A stretch of 64,000 nucleotides of DNA. It comes from Planococcus sp. 107-1 (GTDB lineage Bacteria; Bacillota; Bacilli; Bacillales_A; Planococcaceae). The stretch spans positions 1,426,001 to 1,490,000 of the forward strand of contig NZ_CP090977.1 of NCBI RefSeq assembly GCF_021513255.1. The letters run 5' to 3'. A program made the position numbers and the translations under genes. Below, piece by piece: positions 1-8,548 of the stretch. Within the stretch, counting starts at the first letter, position 1. Each line of letters opens with the position of its first letter. The notes under the pieces are model-generated. The model had not been told where the DNA came from. It was given only the letters and a program-made list of their open reading frames with translations, and did no database searches.

Positions 1-1
1 A

Positions 2-575
2 TTCCTGGATGGGCGAGAAGCTGGCGAAATCCTGTCGCAGGAATTTTCGTTTGCTCCTGTCCATTTCTTCTTGGCGATTGCTGCCGGGATCCTTGTTTAC
101 TTCGGAATGAAAAAAATCGGATTCCCAGCGGCGGAAGTGCTCGCACCAATCCTCACAATGGCCGGCATGCAAACAATCACTGGGGAAGTATTAGTTGAAA
201 TGCCCTACTGGCTCATTGCCATGGCGCAGATTTTCATCGGGGCAAATTTGGGGCTGCAGATGGAACAGATTCGTGAAAAAATGAACATCCGTCTTGGTAC
301 AGCCATAGTCGTGAATAATATTTTGCTGATTGTCTTCTCGACTGGCATCGCGTACCTCTTAACGAGCTGGCTGCCAGGCTATCTATTCCTTGATTTCTTC
401 TTGAGTGCAGCGCCCGGGGGCATGGCAGAAATGGCAATTACTGCACTTGATGCCGGAGCGGATGTGGCCTTGATCACCAGCTTTCATTTATTCCGCCTCT
501 TTTTTTATCCTGCTCGTCGCCTCGCCGATTGTGGCCGTTATCGTGAAAAAGCTTGACGCTAAAAGCGCAAATTGA
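2..575 (+). CDS. AbrB-family membrane protein, C-terminal part (frameshifted near 500-506)
   Basis: Only the C-terminal half of the gene is in the window; the frame is open from base 2. The protein shows several hydrophobic helices and the segment SAAPGGMAEMAITAL followed by GADVALITSFHLFRLFF, typical of the AbrB duplication family of integral membrane proteins, sometimes annotated as putative transporters or ammonia monooxygenase-like. The substrate is unknown. A run of seven T at 500-506 throws the frame. With six T the protein continues as ILLVASPIVAVIVKK and stops at 573-575, a natural end for the last helix. The single extra base is probably a sequence error. The end overlaps the -35 box of the valS promoter. 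Confidence 0.75.
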
Positions 576-582
576 GTACAAT
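553..582 (+). promoter_or_regulatory. Sigma-A type promoter of the valS leader
   Basis: TTGACG at 553-558 and TACAAT at 577-582 are separated by 18 bp, close to the vegetative consensus. The T-box leader begins just downstream. The -35 box lies inside the last codons of the upstream membrane protein gene. Confidence 0.7.
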
Positions 583-589
583 GGATTCA

Positions 590-838
590 AGTAAATAATT
601 AATGCGTTGATGAGGATAGTAAAATGTGCGTACATTTCAGAGAGAAGGCCGCTTGGTGAAAGGCTTTCATGAACAAACATTTGAATGTCACCTCGGAGCA
701 GTTTCCGTGAAATTCGAGTAGCGGAGACCGGATGTGAAATCCGTTATCGAACTTGAGAGCCAGGTTCTTTTTGACTTGCGCATAAAGGTGGTACCGCGAA
801 CAACTCCTTCGTCCTTTTACAGACGAAGGGGTTTTTTT
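590..838 (+). ncRNA. T-box riboswitch controlling valS (valine specifier GUC)
   Basis: The leader carries the diagnostic T-box sequence AAAGGTGGTACCGCG at 784-798, followed by a strong rho-independent terminator (stem CCTTCGTC 806-813 with GACGAAGG 822-829, then seven T). Stem I starts with GAGG and an AGTA motif near 612-622. Its 3' side reads GTC-A-CCTC with GTC at 687-689, so the specifier codon is valine, as expected for valS. Uncharged tRNA-Val would stabilise the antiterminator and allow transcription into valS, which lies unusually far downstream. Confidence 0.92.
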
Positions 839-856
839 GTTTTCTAAATAACTTTT

Positions 857-1195
857 AAAAGTTGAATTAGATAACTGCAGCAGCCGATATTCCGCAAAAC
901 AGCTTCGAAGCCATTGGCCGAAGCTTACGAGGGCAATGGCTTTGCGACAAAGTGCGCAGCACTGAAGGAGCACGTTTTTCAAGCTACGCTATTGCTGAGG
1001 TATCTTCTCCGCTGTTTTGCTCCATATCTTTGGAGAGTTTTCCAGCGCCGGCGCGCCTCAGGGCTAGCCGAAGCAATAAGACGAGTGGTTTTCTCGGCTT
1101 ATTGCGTAAGGCATGCCCAAAGCGCCGAAGCGGTTTACAAAAACTCTTCTTTTATTCCAAAGATATGACGATGAATTCGACTCTAATTTACTTTT
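857..1195. repeat. MITE-like or interspersed structured element in the valS leader
   Basis: These roughly 340 bp separate the T-box terminator from valS, a gap normally far shorter. The ends form an imperfect inverted repeat: 857-871 pairs with 1182-1195 with one bulge. Inside are a 10-bp repeat pair (GCAAAACAGC at 894-903 and its complement at 1011-1020), a 12-bp perfect pair (CATATCTTTGGA 1023-1034 and its complement 1156-1167), an AAGCCATTG pair near 908-942, and a compact hairpin GCAATAAG/CTTATTGC near 1073-1105. No protein is recognisable. A non-autonomous mobile or interspersed repeat is the likeliest reading; a structured RNA is the alternative. Confidence 0.4.
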
Positions 1196-1251
1196 GGAAA
1201 ACAACGCGCCACACTCAAGTCCGTACTTTAGTAAAAAAAGGAGGAATTTCA

Positions 1252-3888
1252 ATGACTGAACAAATGCCGACAAAGTATGATCCGCAAGGGATTGAAAAAG
1301 GCCGCTATGAGTGGTGGATCGACAACAAGTTTTTTGAAGCGAAGCCGGAAAGCGGCAAGACCCCGTATACGATTGTGATTCCGCCGCCGAACGTAACGGG
1401 GAAATTGCACTTAGGGCACGCATGGGATACGACGCTGCAAGATATCATGACGCGCATGAAACGCATGCAAGGATACGATGCCTTATGGCTTCCAGGAATG
1501 GACCATGCGGGAATTGCGACGCAGGCGAAAGTGGAAGGGAAATTGCGTGAAGAAGGCAAATCCCGTTATGACCTTGGCCGCGAAAAGTTCCTTGAAGAAT
1601 CATGGAAATGGAAAGAGGAATACGCTGGACATATCCGTGAACAATGGTCAAAACTGGGCTTAGGACTTGATTACTCCCGTGAGCGCTTCACGTTGGATGC
1701 AGGCTTATCGGATGCCGTTAAAGAAGTATTCGTAAAATTGTATGAGAAAAAACTCATCTACCGCGGCAAATACATCATCAACTGGGATCCGGCGACGAAA
1801 ACTGCTATTTCCGATATCGAAGTTATCTACAAAGATGTGCAGGGTGCATTCTATCATATGCGCTATCCACTGGCTGACGGCAGCGGGCACATCGAAATCG
1901 CGACAACGCGTCCGGAAACGATGCTTGGCGATACAGCCGTTGCGGTTCACCCGAAAGACGAGCGCTACCAGCACTTGATCGGCAAGAAAATCATTCTTCC
2001 GATTGTTGGCCGTGAGATGGAGATCGTTGCGGACGATTACGTCGATATGGAATTCGGAAGCGGTGCGGTGAAAATTACGCCTGCTCACGACCCGAATGAC
2101 TTTGAAATCGGCAATCGCCACAATCTTGAGCGCGTCTTGATCATGCACGAAGACGGTACGATGAACGAAAACGCCGGCAAATATGAAGGCATGGACCGCT
2201 TCGAATGCCGCAAGCAGATCATTAAAGACCTGCAGGACATGGATGTTTTATTTAAAATTGAAGAGCATATGCATTCGGTTGGACATTCCGAGCGCAGTGG
2301 CGCCGTAGTTGAGCCGTATCTATCGACGCAATGGTTCGTGGATATGAAGCCGCTTGCGCAAAAATCGGTGGATCTTCAAAAAGGCGATTCAGGCGTGAAT
2401 TTCGTGCCGGACCGTTTTGAAAAAACGTACCTTCACTGGATGGAGAACATCCGCGACTGGTGCATTTCCCGTCAATTATGGTGGGGCCATCAGATTCCAG
2501 CTTGGTACCACAACGAAACTGGCGAAATTTACGTAGGCATGGACGCACCGGAAGATGCTGAAAACTGGACACAGGACGAAGACGTTCTGGATACTTGGTT
2601 CTCATCAGCTCTATGGCCGTTCTCTACGCTTGGCTGGCCGGACGCAGATAATGAAGAGCTGAAACGCTACTACCCGACAGACGCACTTGTAACGGGCTAC
2701 GACATCATCAACTTCTGGGTTTCGCGCATGATTTTCCAAGCGCTTGAATTTACGGAAGAAAAACCGTTTAAAGACGTATTGATCCACGGACTGGTTCGCG
2801 ATGCGGAAGGGCGTAAAATGTCGAAATCCCTTGGCAACGGCGTCGATCCGATGGATGTAATTTCTGAATACGGCGCGGATTCGCTTCGCTACTTCCTGGC
2901 AACGGCGTCGAGCCCAGGGCAGGATCTCCGCTTCTCGATGGAAAAAGTGGAGTCGGTTTGGAACTTTGCGAATAAAATCTGGAATGCTTCCCGTTTCGCT
3001 TTGATGAACATGGAAGGCGTGACTTACGATGAAATCGATCTTTCCGGCAAGCGTTCAGTAGCCGATTCATGGATTTTGACCCGTTTGAATGAAACCATCG
3101 AACAAGTGACGCATCTTGCGGAACGCTACGAATTCGGTGAAGTGGGCCGTTCGCTTTACAACTTCATCTGGGATGATTTCTGTGACTGGTACATCGAGAT
3201 GGCGAAATTGCCATTGTACGGGGAAGACGAAGAAGCGAAGAAAATGACGCGTTCGGTTCTTGCGTACGTACTCGACAACACTATGCGCCTATTGCACCCA
3301 TTCATGCCGTTCATCACAGAAGAAATCTGGCAGAACTTGCCGCACCAAGGCGAATCGATTACGGTTGCCGCTTGGCCGGTAGTTGACGAATCTCTGTCCG
3401 AACAAAGCCAGTCGACGAACATGAAATTATTGATGGACATCATCACAGCTGTTCGGACAATCCGTGCAGAAGTGCAGTCGCCGATGAGCAAGAAAGTGGC
3501 ATTGACGATTTCAGCTAAAGACGAAAACACGCATAATGTCTTGACGACAAATGCGGCGTACATCGAGCGTTTCTGCAACCCTGAAACATTGACGATCGGG
3601 CAAAACATTGCAGCACCGGAAAAATCAATGTCGGCTGTTGTATCTGGAGCGGAACTCTTCATGCCGCTTGAAGGTTTGATCGATGTTGATGCAGAACTTG
3701 CGCGCCTTCAAAAAGAACTCGAAAAATGGGCGAAGGAAGTCAAACTCGTTCAAGGCAAACTGTCGAACGAGCGCTTCGTTTCCAAAGCGCCTGAAGCCGT
3801 AGTGGCCGAAGAACGCAAAAAAGAAGCCGACTACCTCGAAAAACACGCAACCGTTGAAAAACGTATGGAAGAATTGAAGAATCTTTAA
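1252..3888 (+). CDS. valS: Valyl-tRNA synthetase
   Basis: Class I aminoacyl-tRNA synthetase charging tRNA-Val in the cytoplasm. The 878-residue product has the normal family length. It contains the HIGH-type motif as [13 protein letters not shown] near residues 46-58 and the KMSKS motif in [14 protein letters not shown]. It also shows the editing domain ([14 protein letters not shown]) and a C-terminal coiled coil rich in Lys and Glu. The start at 1252 is chosen because AAAGGAGG lies just upstream and the protein begins [12 protein letters not shown]. An open frame reaches further upstream into the structured element but is not coding. Expression is controlled by the upstream T-box. Confidence 0.97.
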   Translation: MTEQMPTKYDPQGIEKGRYEWWIDNKFFEAKPESGKTPYTIVIPPPNVTGKLHLGHAWDTTLQDIMTRMKRMQGYDALWLPGMDHAGIATQAKVEGKLREEGKSRYDLGREKFLEESWKWKEEYAGHIREQWSKLGLGLDYSRERFTLDAGLSDAVKEVFVKLYEKKLIYRGKYIINWDPATKTAISDIEVIYKDVQGAFYHMRYPLADGSGHIEIATTRPETMLGDTAVAVHPKDERYQHLIGKKIILPIVGREMEIVADDYVDMEFGSGAVKITPAHDPNDFEIGNRHNLERVLIMHEDGTMNENAGKYEGMDRFECRKQIIKDLQDMDVLFKIEEHMHSVGHSERSGAVVEPYLSTQWFVDMKPLAQKSVDLQKGDSGVNFVPDRFEKTYLHWMENIRDWCISRQLWWGHQIPAWYHNETGEIYVGMDAPEDAENWTQDEDVLDTWFSSALWPFSTLGWPDADNEELKRYYPTDALVTGYDIINFWVSRMIFQALEFTEEKPFKDVLIHGLVRDAEGRKMSKSLGNGVDPMDVISEYGADSLRYFLATASSPGQDLRFSMEKVESVWNFANKIWNASRFALMNMEGVTYDEIDLSGKRSVADSWILTRLNETIEQVTHLAERYEFGEVGRSLYNFIWDDFCDWYIEMAKLPLYGEDEEAKKMTRSVLAYVLDNTMRLLHPFMPFITEEIWQNLPHQGESITVAAWPVVDESLSEQSQSTNMKLLMDIITAVRTIRAEVQSPMSKKVALTISAKDENTHNVLTTNAAYIERFCNPETLTIGQNIAAPEKSMSAVVSGAELFMPLEGLIDVDAELARLQKELEKWAKEVKLVQGKLSNERFVSKAPEAVVAEERKKEADYLEKHATVEKRMEELKNL

Positions 3889-3894
3889 AAGTTG

Positions 3895-3936
3895 AAAGCC
3901 GGCCATCCTCGAATTTGAGGGTGGCCGGCTTTTTTG
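3895..3936 (+). terminator. valS terminator
   Basis: A long stem GCCGGCCATCCTC with GAGGGTGGCCGGC, loop GAATTT, is followed by six T. It directly follows the valS stop codon. Confidence 0.9.
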
Positions 3937-3945
3937 TGTTTTATT

Positions 3946-4071
3946 GACACTACTCGACTCTTTATAGACACTATCCGAGTTTCTATTGACACTATAAGGA
4001 TTTCTTTCGACACTCATCGGAGTTCTATTGACACTATGGGAGTTTCTTCTGACACTAATCGAGTTTCAACT
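3946..4071. repeat. Six-unit 21-bp periodic array, GACACTA type
   Basis: The core GACACT starts at 3946, 3967, 3988, 4009, 4030 and 4051, exactly 21 bp apart each time. The rest of the unit is partly conserved (consensus roughly GACACTATCGGAGTTTCTATT, variable in the middle). The array lies between the valS terminator and the convergent adh gene. Its function is unknown. It is related in layout, not in core sequence, to the arrays at 34824, 39456, 54993 and 61371. Confidence 0.85.
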
Positions 4072-4116
4072 TCAATTGTGTCGGCCTTTGCCAGAAAAGC
4101 GAAATAAAAAAGCCCA

Positions 4117-4213
4117 CTTTATCAGCGAACTTCCATAACACACGAAATGAGGCGTCTTTCTCCAATTTCTGAAGATGCTGCATCAATAATTCCACAATAT
4201 TCTCTTCATGCGT
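4117..4213 (-). pseudogene. Remnant of an ATP-grasp ligase C-terminus
   Basis: Read on the minus strand this stretch gives THEENIVELLMQHLQKLEKD, closely matching the C-terminus of the intact ATP-grasp gene at 5585-6370 (THEENIAELLAMHLKKIEKE). No upstream part of a gene is present. It is most simply a decayed leftover of a third, tandem copy. The rest of 4072-4301 holds nothing else I recognise. Confidence 0.5.
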
Positions 4214-4301
4214 TTAAAAATACGGTCGAGCGCAAATTTTGAAAGTAAAGAAGAGGGGATCCATGGCGATGAATGAGCTGCAGACGAATCCCAGCTAAAA
4301 T

Positions 4302-4330
4302 AAAAGCGCTCCTGAAAAGTCAGGAGCGTT
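4302..4330 (-). terminator. adh terminator
   Basis: On the minus strand GCTCCTGA-ACTT-TCAGGAGC (4308-4327) is followed by a T-rich tract, just past the adh stop codon. Confidence 0.8.
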
Positions 4331-4333
4331 TTG

Positions 4334-5425
4334 TTATTCAGCGATTTTGACAATCGGTTTGATGGTCGAGCCGTTTTTCGAATCCTCGAAGGCTTCGTTG
4401 ATCTGTTCAAACTCATATACTTTCGTCAGTTTGTCGAAGGGGAACATGCCCCGTTTGAAATAATTCACGAGCTGCGGAATGAACACTTGCGGAATCGAGT
4501 CGCCTTCGATAACGCCCATCACAGTTTTCCCTTCCGCCATGATGTCGTTATGGACATCAAAAGTCATTTCTGGCGTCACACCGACGATTGCACAAGAGCC
4601 GAGTGGACGAAGCGAATGGATTGCCTGTTTAACGACCGGAGGAACACCTGTCGTCTCTACTGCGTAATGAAGGCCGCCACCCGTAATTGCCTTGATTTCT
4701 TGTACCACATCTACATTTTGGCCGTTCAGTATATGGGTTGCACCGAGTTCCTTTGCCAATTCCAGCCGGTTGTCGTGTATATCGACTGCAATGATATTGA
4801 GGCAGCCTGCAATTTTCGCAGCCATTACTGCACTCAATCCGACGGCGCCACTGCCAAAAACAGCAATAGAAGAGCCGAATTCCGGTTTCAAGCGGTTCAA
4901 TACCGTCCCGGCACCTGTCTGAATACCGCATCCAAGCGGCCCAAGCAGGGTTAAATCCACTTCTTTATCAACTTTGACGACATTTCGCTCATTTGTAACC
5001 GCGAAAGTGCCGAACGACGACTGGCCGAAAAACGTTGAAACAGCATGGTCGTGATGGTGAATCCGGTTTGTGCCGTCCTGCATCTTTCCGCCAAAGTTCA
5101 AATCGTTAAAGTTCAGGCACACCGTCGGATGGCCGGTCAGGCAATTTTCGCAATGGCCGCAATAGGCAAACGACAAAACAACATGATCACCGGCCTCAAT
5201 TGAGGTAACCGCCGACCCGACTTTTTCAACAACACCGGCGCCTTCATGGCCAAGCACCGCTGGAAAAGGCGACAATCCTAAATCCCGGGCTACGGCATCT
5301 GTATGGCAAACGCCAGTCGCTACAATTTTCACGAGTACCTCATGGTCTTTCGGTTCGCCAAGTTCCACTTCTTCAAATTTAAAATCCTCACCCAATCCGT
5401 GCGTCACTGCTGCTTGAATCTTCAT
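4334..5425 (-). CDS. Zinc-dependent NAD(P) alcohol dehydrogenase (aryl-alcohol type)
   Basis: Medium-chain dehydrogenase of 363 residues. The catalytic zinc ligand region GVCHTD and the GHEGAGVVE motif are near residues 38-70. The structural zinc site has the pattern C-x2-C-x2-C-x7-C (CGHCENCLTGHPTVC). The Rossmann motif GSGAVGLSAVMAAK lies mid-protein. It oxidises an alcohol or reduces an aldehyde; sequence resembles the aryl/benzyl alcohol group, but the substrate cannot be fixed from sequence. ATG at 5425 is preferred over an upstream in-frame ATG because AGGAGGG precedes it at normal spacing. It stands alone, with its own terminator, between valS and folC, a place where B. subtilis has nothing. 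Confidence 0.88.
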   Translation of the reverse strand: MKIQAAVTHGLGEDFKFEEVELGEPKDHEVLVKIVATGVCHTDAVARDLGLSPFPAVLGHEGAGVVEKVGSAVTSIEAGDHVVLSFAYCGHCENCLTGHPTVCLNFNDLNFGGKMQDGTNRIHHHDHAVSTFFGQSSFGTFAVTNERNVVKVDKEVDLTLLGPLGCGIQTGAGTVLNRLKPEFGSSIAVFGSGAVGLSAVMAAKIAGCLNIIAVDIHDNRLELAKELGATHILNGQNVDVVQEIKAITGGGLHYAVETTGVPPVVKQAIHSLRPLGSCAIVGVTPEMTFDVHNDIMAEGKTVMGVIEGDSIPQVFIPQLVNYFKRGMFPFDKLTKVYEFEQINEAFEDSKNGSTIKPIVKIAE

Positions 5426-5550
5426 TGAATCCCTCCTGTTATTTTTTCTGCTCAATTAGTAAGATACCCGCTTTCATAGAGGAATAGTCAGTGAATGGAA
5501 ATTATCAAAATTGCTGAAAGATAATCGAATTTGTCTCTAAAATCATTAAT

Positions 5551-5583
5551 AAAAAATCCAGCCGCTAAAGCAGGCTGGATCCG
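5551..5583 (-). terminator. Terminator of the ATP-grasp gene pair
   Basis: ATCCAGCC (5556-5563) and GGCTGGAT (5573-5580) form a stem with a T tract on the minus strand, immediately after the stop of the downstream ligase gene. Confidence 0.85.
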
Positions 5584-5584
5584 T

Positions 5585-6370
5585 TTACTCTTCCTTCAGG
5601 CGAAAAGGCCGTTCTTTTTCAATCTTTTTCAAATGCATTGCCAACAGTTCAGCAATATTTTCTTCGTGTGTCTCATACAAAGACCGCGCACCGACCGGAT
5701 CTTCGATTTCATTGAACAAATGCTGTCCATCTTGCAATAAAAGAAAATCGACACCGATGTAATCGCTTTTCAGCGCACGGGCAATCTTCAATACGTCTTG
5801 TTCTTGCGCCGCTGACAAAACGTATTTCTCCGCTTTGCCGCCGAGTGAGTAATTCGCTTTAAATGAATCGGTAGAACTCCGCTTGACTGCACCGACCACT
5901 TCGCTGCCAATTACATAAGCACGAACATCCGCTACGTGGTCGACAACGGGCTGAAAAATAGAAGCATCTGTCGGGATCTCGGCAGCCGAGTGGACCAATT
6001 CAACGCCGTTTCCCCCGTGTCCGTCGGCTGTTTTAGCGACACACGGAAATTCTTTCGCTTCCCGGTAAGTCGGAATCACAGGAACCCCCATCAATTGCAT
6101 AAACTGAAAGCTTTGCCATTTGTCATTGGCAATCCGGTTCACTTCGGCACGGTTCACTAAATGAATCCTTTGGTCTTCCAAAAAGCGTGCGGCAGAAGGA
6201 CGACGGATCCGGAACAATACGAGCGAACCTGAAAGTTTACCTGCAAGCGCTTCTAACCCCTCATCCGACCAATCGTCCCAGCACACGAGTTCAAAGCTGC
6301 CGAACTTCTGCAGCTCGTCAATAAATCCTTTATTGCGCACAGCGTCCGCCGTTTCATACAATAGGATCAT
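5585..6370 (-). CDS. ATP-grasp ligase-like protein (second of a pair)
   Basis: A 261-residue protein with an ATP-grasp layout: a nucleotide-binding region FPCVAKTADGHGGNGVELV in mid-protein and a metal-binding end with IGVDFLLLQDGQHLFNEIEDPVGARSL. It resembles RimK-type carboxylate-amine ligases but is shorter at the N-terminus and I cannot name its substrate. Its start overlaps the stop of the upstream ligase by 4 bp, so the two are translationally coupled and probably work together, perhaps as subunits or successive ligases on one substrate (inference). Confidence 0.7.
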   Translation of the reverse strand: MILLYETADAVRNKGFIDELQKFGSFELVCWDDWSDEGLEALAGKLSGSLVLFRIRRPSAARFLEDQRIHLVNRAEVNRIANDKWQSFQFMQLMGVPVIPTYREAKEFPCVAKTADGHGGNGVELVHSAAEIPTDASIFQPVVDHVADVRAYVIGSEVVGAVKRSSTDSFKANYSLGGKAEKYVLSAAQEQDVLKIARALKSDYIGVDFLLLQDGQHLFNEIEDPVGARSLYETHEENIAELLAMHLKKIEKERPFRLKEE

Positions 6371-7230
6371 TTCAAGTCCTCCAGTATAAATTTGATCATG
6401 GCATCTGCGACATTGATGCCCGTGACGTTCAAGATATTGCGGATGTGGGCAGCGGCATTCACTTCACAGACGAGCGGCTGTTCGTGCTCATCAAACAACA
6501 GGTCGACACCGGCAAAAACAGCGCCGACCGCCTCAGCTGCCTTCAGCGCAAGCGTCCGCTGTGCGTCCGTCAATTCAATCGGTGAAGCTTTCCCGCCATT
6601 CGTAATATTTGCCCGGAAATCCGTCTCGGAATGGCGGTACATCGCTGCGACGATTTCGCCGCCGACAATATTGACGCGAATGTCGCGTCCGCGGCTCGAA
6701 GCAATAAATTCCTGAAAGACAAAATCGATGCCGCGAAGCGATTCCACCTTTTCGTAAAACTGCTCTTCCGTTTCAATCAAATAAACTTTCATGCCAAATG
6801 AGCCATGGCCTTCTTTAATGATCATCGGCAGTTTCAATGTATCGATTACCCGTTCAAAATAGCCGGACTCCAGTATCGAGAAATTTGGATAGACTTTCGG
6901 CGCGACAATGGTCCGCGGCATCGGAAGGCCATGAGACGCAAGCTCGATATACTGCTTCGCTTTATTGTCGCAAAGGTCAATGATGGACGGGTCATTGTAT
7001 ACTGGGACCCCTCGGCTTTTCAGGAAATAGCCAAGCAAAATGTCTTTGTCGAGGAGCACCGCAAAATCAGGGAGATCCGGTTCGGCAGACAGATCCATCA
7101 TCGCCTCGTAGTTTTTCATCATTCTTGCCGAAACGCCGGCACGTTCAGCCGCATCTGCGGTTAAACGGGCTTGGTCAGCGAATTTATCAGAGACCAGACT
7201 TCCGTTATAAATCACCCAACATGTTGTCAT
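6367..7230 (-). CDS. RimK-family ATP-grasp ligase
   Basis: A 287-residue ATP-grasp protein of the RimK/LysX alpha-L-glutamate ligase family. It has the lysine-containing ATP-binding segment LPMIIKEGHGSFGMKVYLI, the motif GRDIRVNIVGGEIVAAM and the metal site AGVDLLFDEHEQPLVCEVNA. Family members ligate an amino acid to a carboxyl group using ATP. The acceptor here is unknown. It is the first gene of a two-gene operon divergent from folC, with a promoter region in the 73 bp between them (GGTATAATT near 7248 on the + strand). Confidence 0.82.
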   Translation of the reverse strand: MTTCWVIYNGSLVSDKFADQARLTADAAERAGVSARMMKNYEAMMDLSAEPDLPDFAVLLDKDILLGYFLKSRGVPVYNDPSIIDLCDNKAKQYIELASHGLPMPRTIVAPKVYPNFSILESGYFERVIDTLKLPMIIKEGHGSFGMKVYLIETEEQFYEKVESLRGIDFVFQEFIASSRGRDIRVNIVGGEIVAAMYRHSETDFRANITNGGKASPIELTDAQRTLALKAAEAVGAVFAGVDLLFDEHEQPLVCEVNAAAHIRNILNVTGINVADAMIKFILEDLK

Positions 7231-7303
7231 TTCCAGTTCTCCTTCATGGTATAATTAATCTTAAAAAAAGTGTATCACGTTTAAGAGAGAAAGAAGGGTA
7301 AAA

Positions 7304-8500
7304 ATGATAAATGGACTCGACACCTACAAGAAGAGATGGAACATCCAGACGGAAGCTGCTATCAAACCCGGCCTGCATGCCATTACGGCTGCTTTAAAAG
7401 AATTAGACAACCCTCATCAAAAAGGGACGTTCATACATATTGCCGGTACCAACGGCAAAGGCTCGACTGTCACTTTTCTGGCAAGCATCTTGCGTGAGCA
7501 CGGGTTATCGGTCGGCAATTTCTTCTCCCCGGAAATTGAAGATCTCCATGACCAAATTCAGATCAACGGAGAGCCGATCCCGGCAGAAGAAATGGACCGT
7601 GCGATGAACCGGCTAGCGTCGCTCCAGACGCCGCTTACGGATTTCGAATTGCTGACTGCTGCAGCATTCCTGGTATTCAATGAACATCCGCTTGACGCCG
7701 TGATTATTGAAGCAGGGATGGGCGGACGCTTCGACAGTACGAATGTCATCGATCCATTCCTTTCAATCATTCCGTCTATTTCGATGGAACATACGGCTTT
7801 TCTCGGCGATACACTGGAAGAAATTGCTTGGCATAAAGCTGGGATTATCAAAAAGTGGAAACCAGTCGTTGTCGGTAATCTTCCAGAAGCCGCAATGGCT
7901 GTCGTAAATGAAACCGCTGACAAGCTCCATTCCGAAGTCATCAAAGCTAAAGAGCCAATTACGGTGGAATTAAAACTGAAAGGGGAGCATCAAAACCGAA
8001 ACGCCAAACTTGCGGTAGAAGCAGCGAAAGAATTATTGCTGCTGACATTCGATCAAGAAAAAGCGAATGCCGGCCTTTCTAAAGCCACTATTCCGTTTCG
8101 TTTTGAAGAATTATATCCAGGGCTAATCTTAGATGCGGCGCATAATGTAGAAAGCATCGAAGCCCTAATTGCCACAGTAAAAGAACAATATCCGAATAAA
8201 GAAATCCATTTTATCGTCGGTATTTTAAAAGACAAAAATTATCCGGAAATCTTGCGGAAACTCGAGCGTATCAGTGATCGCTTCACGTTTATTGAATTTG
8301 AAAGCGAGCGTGCGCTAGCTGGAAATATTTTATTTAAAGAAAGTAGAAGTAAAATAAAGACAATTCAAAATCAATGTGATATATTACCTGTACAAGGTAA
8401 AGACGTCGTGACAATAGTCACGGGTTCGATGAATTTATTGTCAATTCTTAAAAACGAAGATTTCAAGATCTTTGCTAATTATAAAAACGGCGCCAGCTAA
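7304..8500 (+). CDS. folC: Folylpolyglutamate synthase / dihydrofolate synthase
   Basis: Cytoplasmic Mur-ligase-fold enzyme that adds glutamate to folates. The 398-residue product shows the P-loop HIAGTNGKGSTVTFL near residues 44-58, the EAGMGGRFDSTNV motif, the SMEHTAFLGDT segment with the metal-binding His, and the C-terminal ligase domain starting around ILDAAHNV. GAGAGAAAGAAGG upstream supplies the ribosome site. In B. subtilis folC directly follows valS; here the adh and ligase genes intervene on the other strand. Confidence 0.93.
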   Translation: MINGLDTYKKRWNIQTEAAIKPGLHAITAALKELDNPHQKGTFIHIAGTNGKGSTVTFLASILREHGLSVGNFFSPEIEDLHDQIQINGEPIPAEEMDRAMNRLASLQTPLTDFELLTAAAFLVFNEHPLDAVIIEAGMGGRFDSTNVIDPFLSIIPSISMEHTAFLGDTLEEIAWHKAGIIKKWKPVVVGNLPEAAMAVVNETADKLHSEVIKAKEPITVELKLKGEHQNRNAKLAVEAAKELLLLTFDQEKANAGLSKATIPFRFEELYPGLILDAAHNVESIEALIATVKEQYPNKEIHFIVGILKDKNYPEILRKLERISDRFTFIEFESERALAGNILFKESRSKIKTIQNQCDILPVQGKDVVTIVTGSMNLLSILKNEDFKIFANYKNGAS

Positions 8501-8548
8501 AGGTCCATTGGCGATTTGTGCGAAAATATCCGGGGAGAAGATGATGCT

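Noticed and set aside
952..1251. In-frame N-terminal extension of ValS by 100 codons
   Set aside because: The frame is open by chance through the structured element; AAAGGAGG and the family N-terminus place the start at 1252.
4274..4297. Tiny frame of about 11 codons behind GAGGGG near the adh terminator
   Set aside because: No conservation can be judged, it lies in decayed DNA next to a pseudogene fragment, and no downstream gene would be regulated by it.
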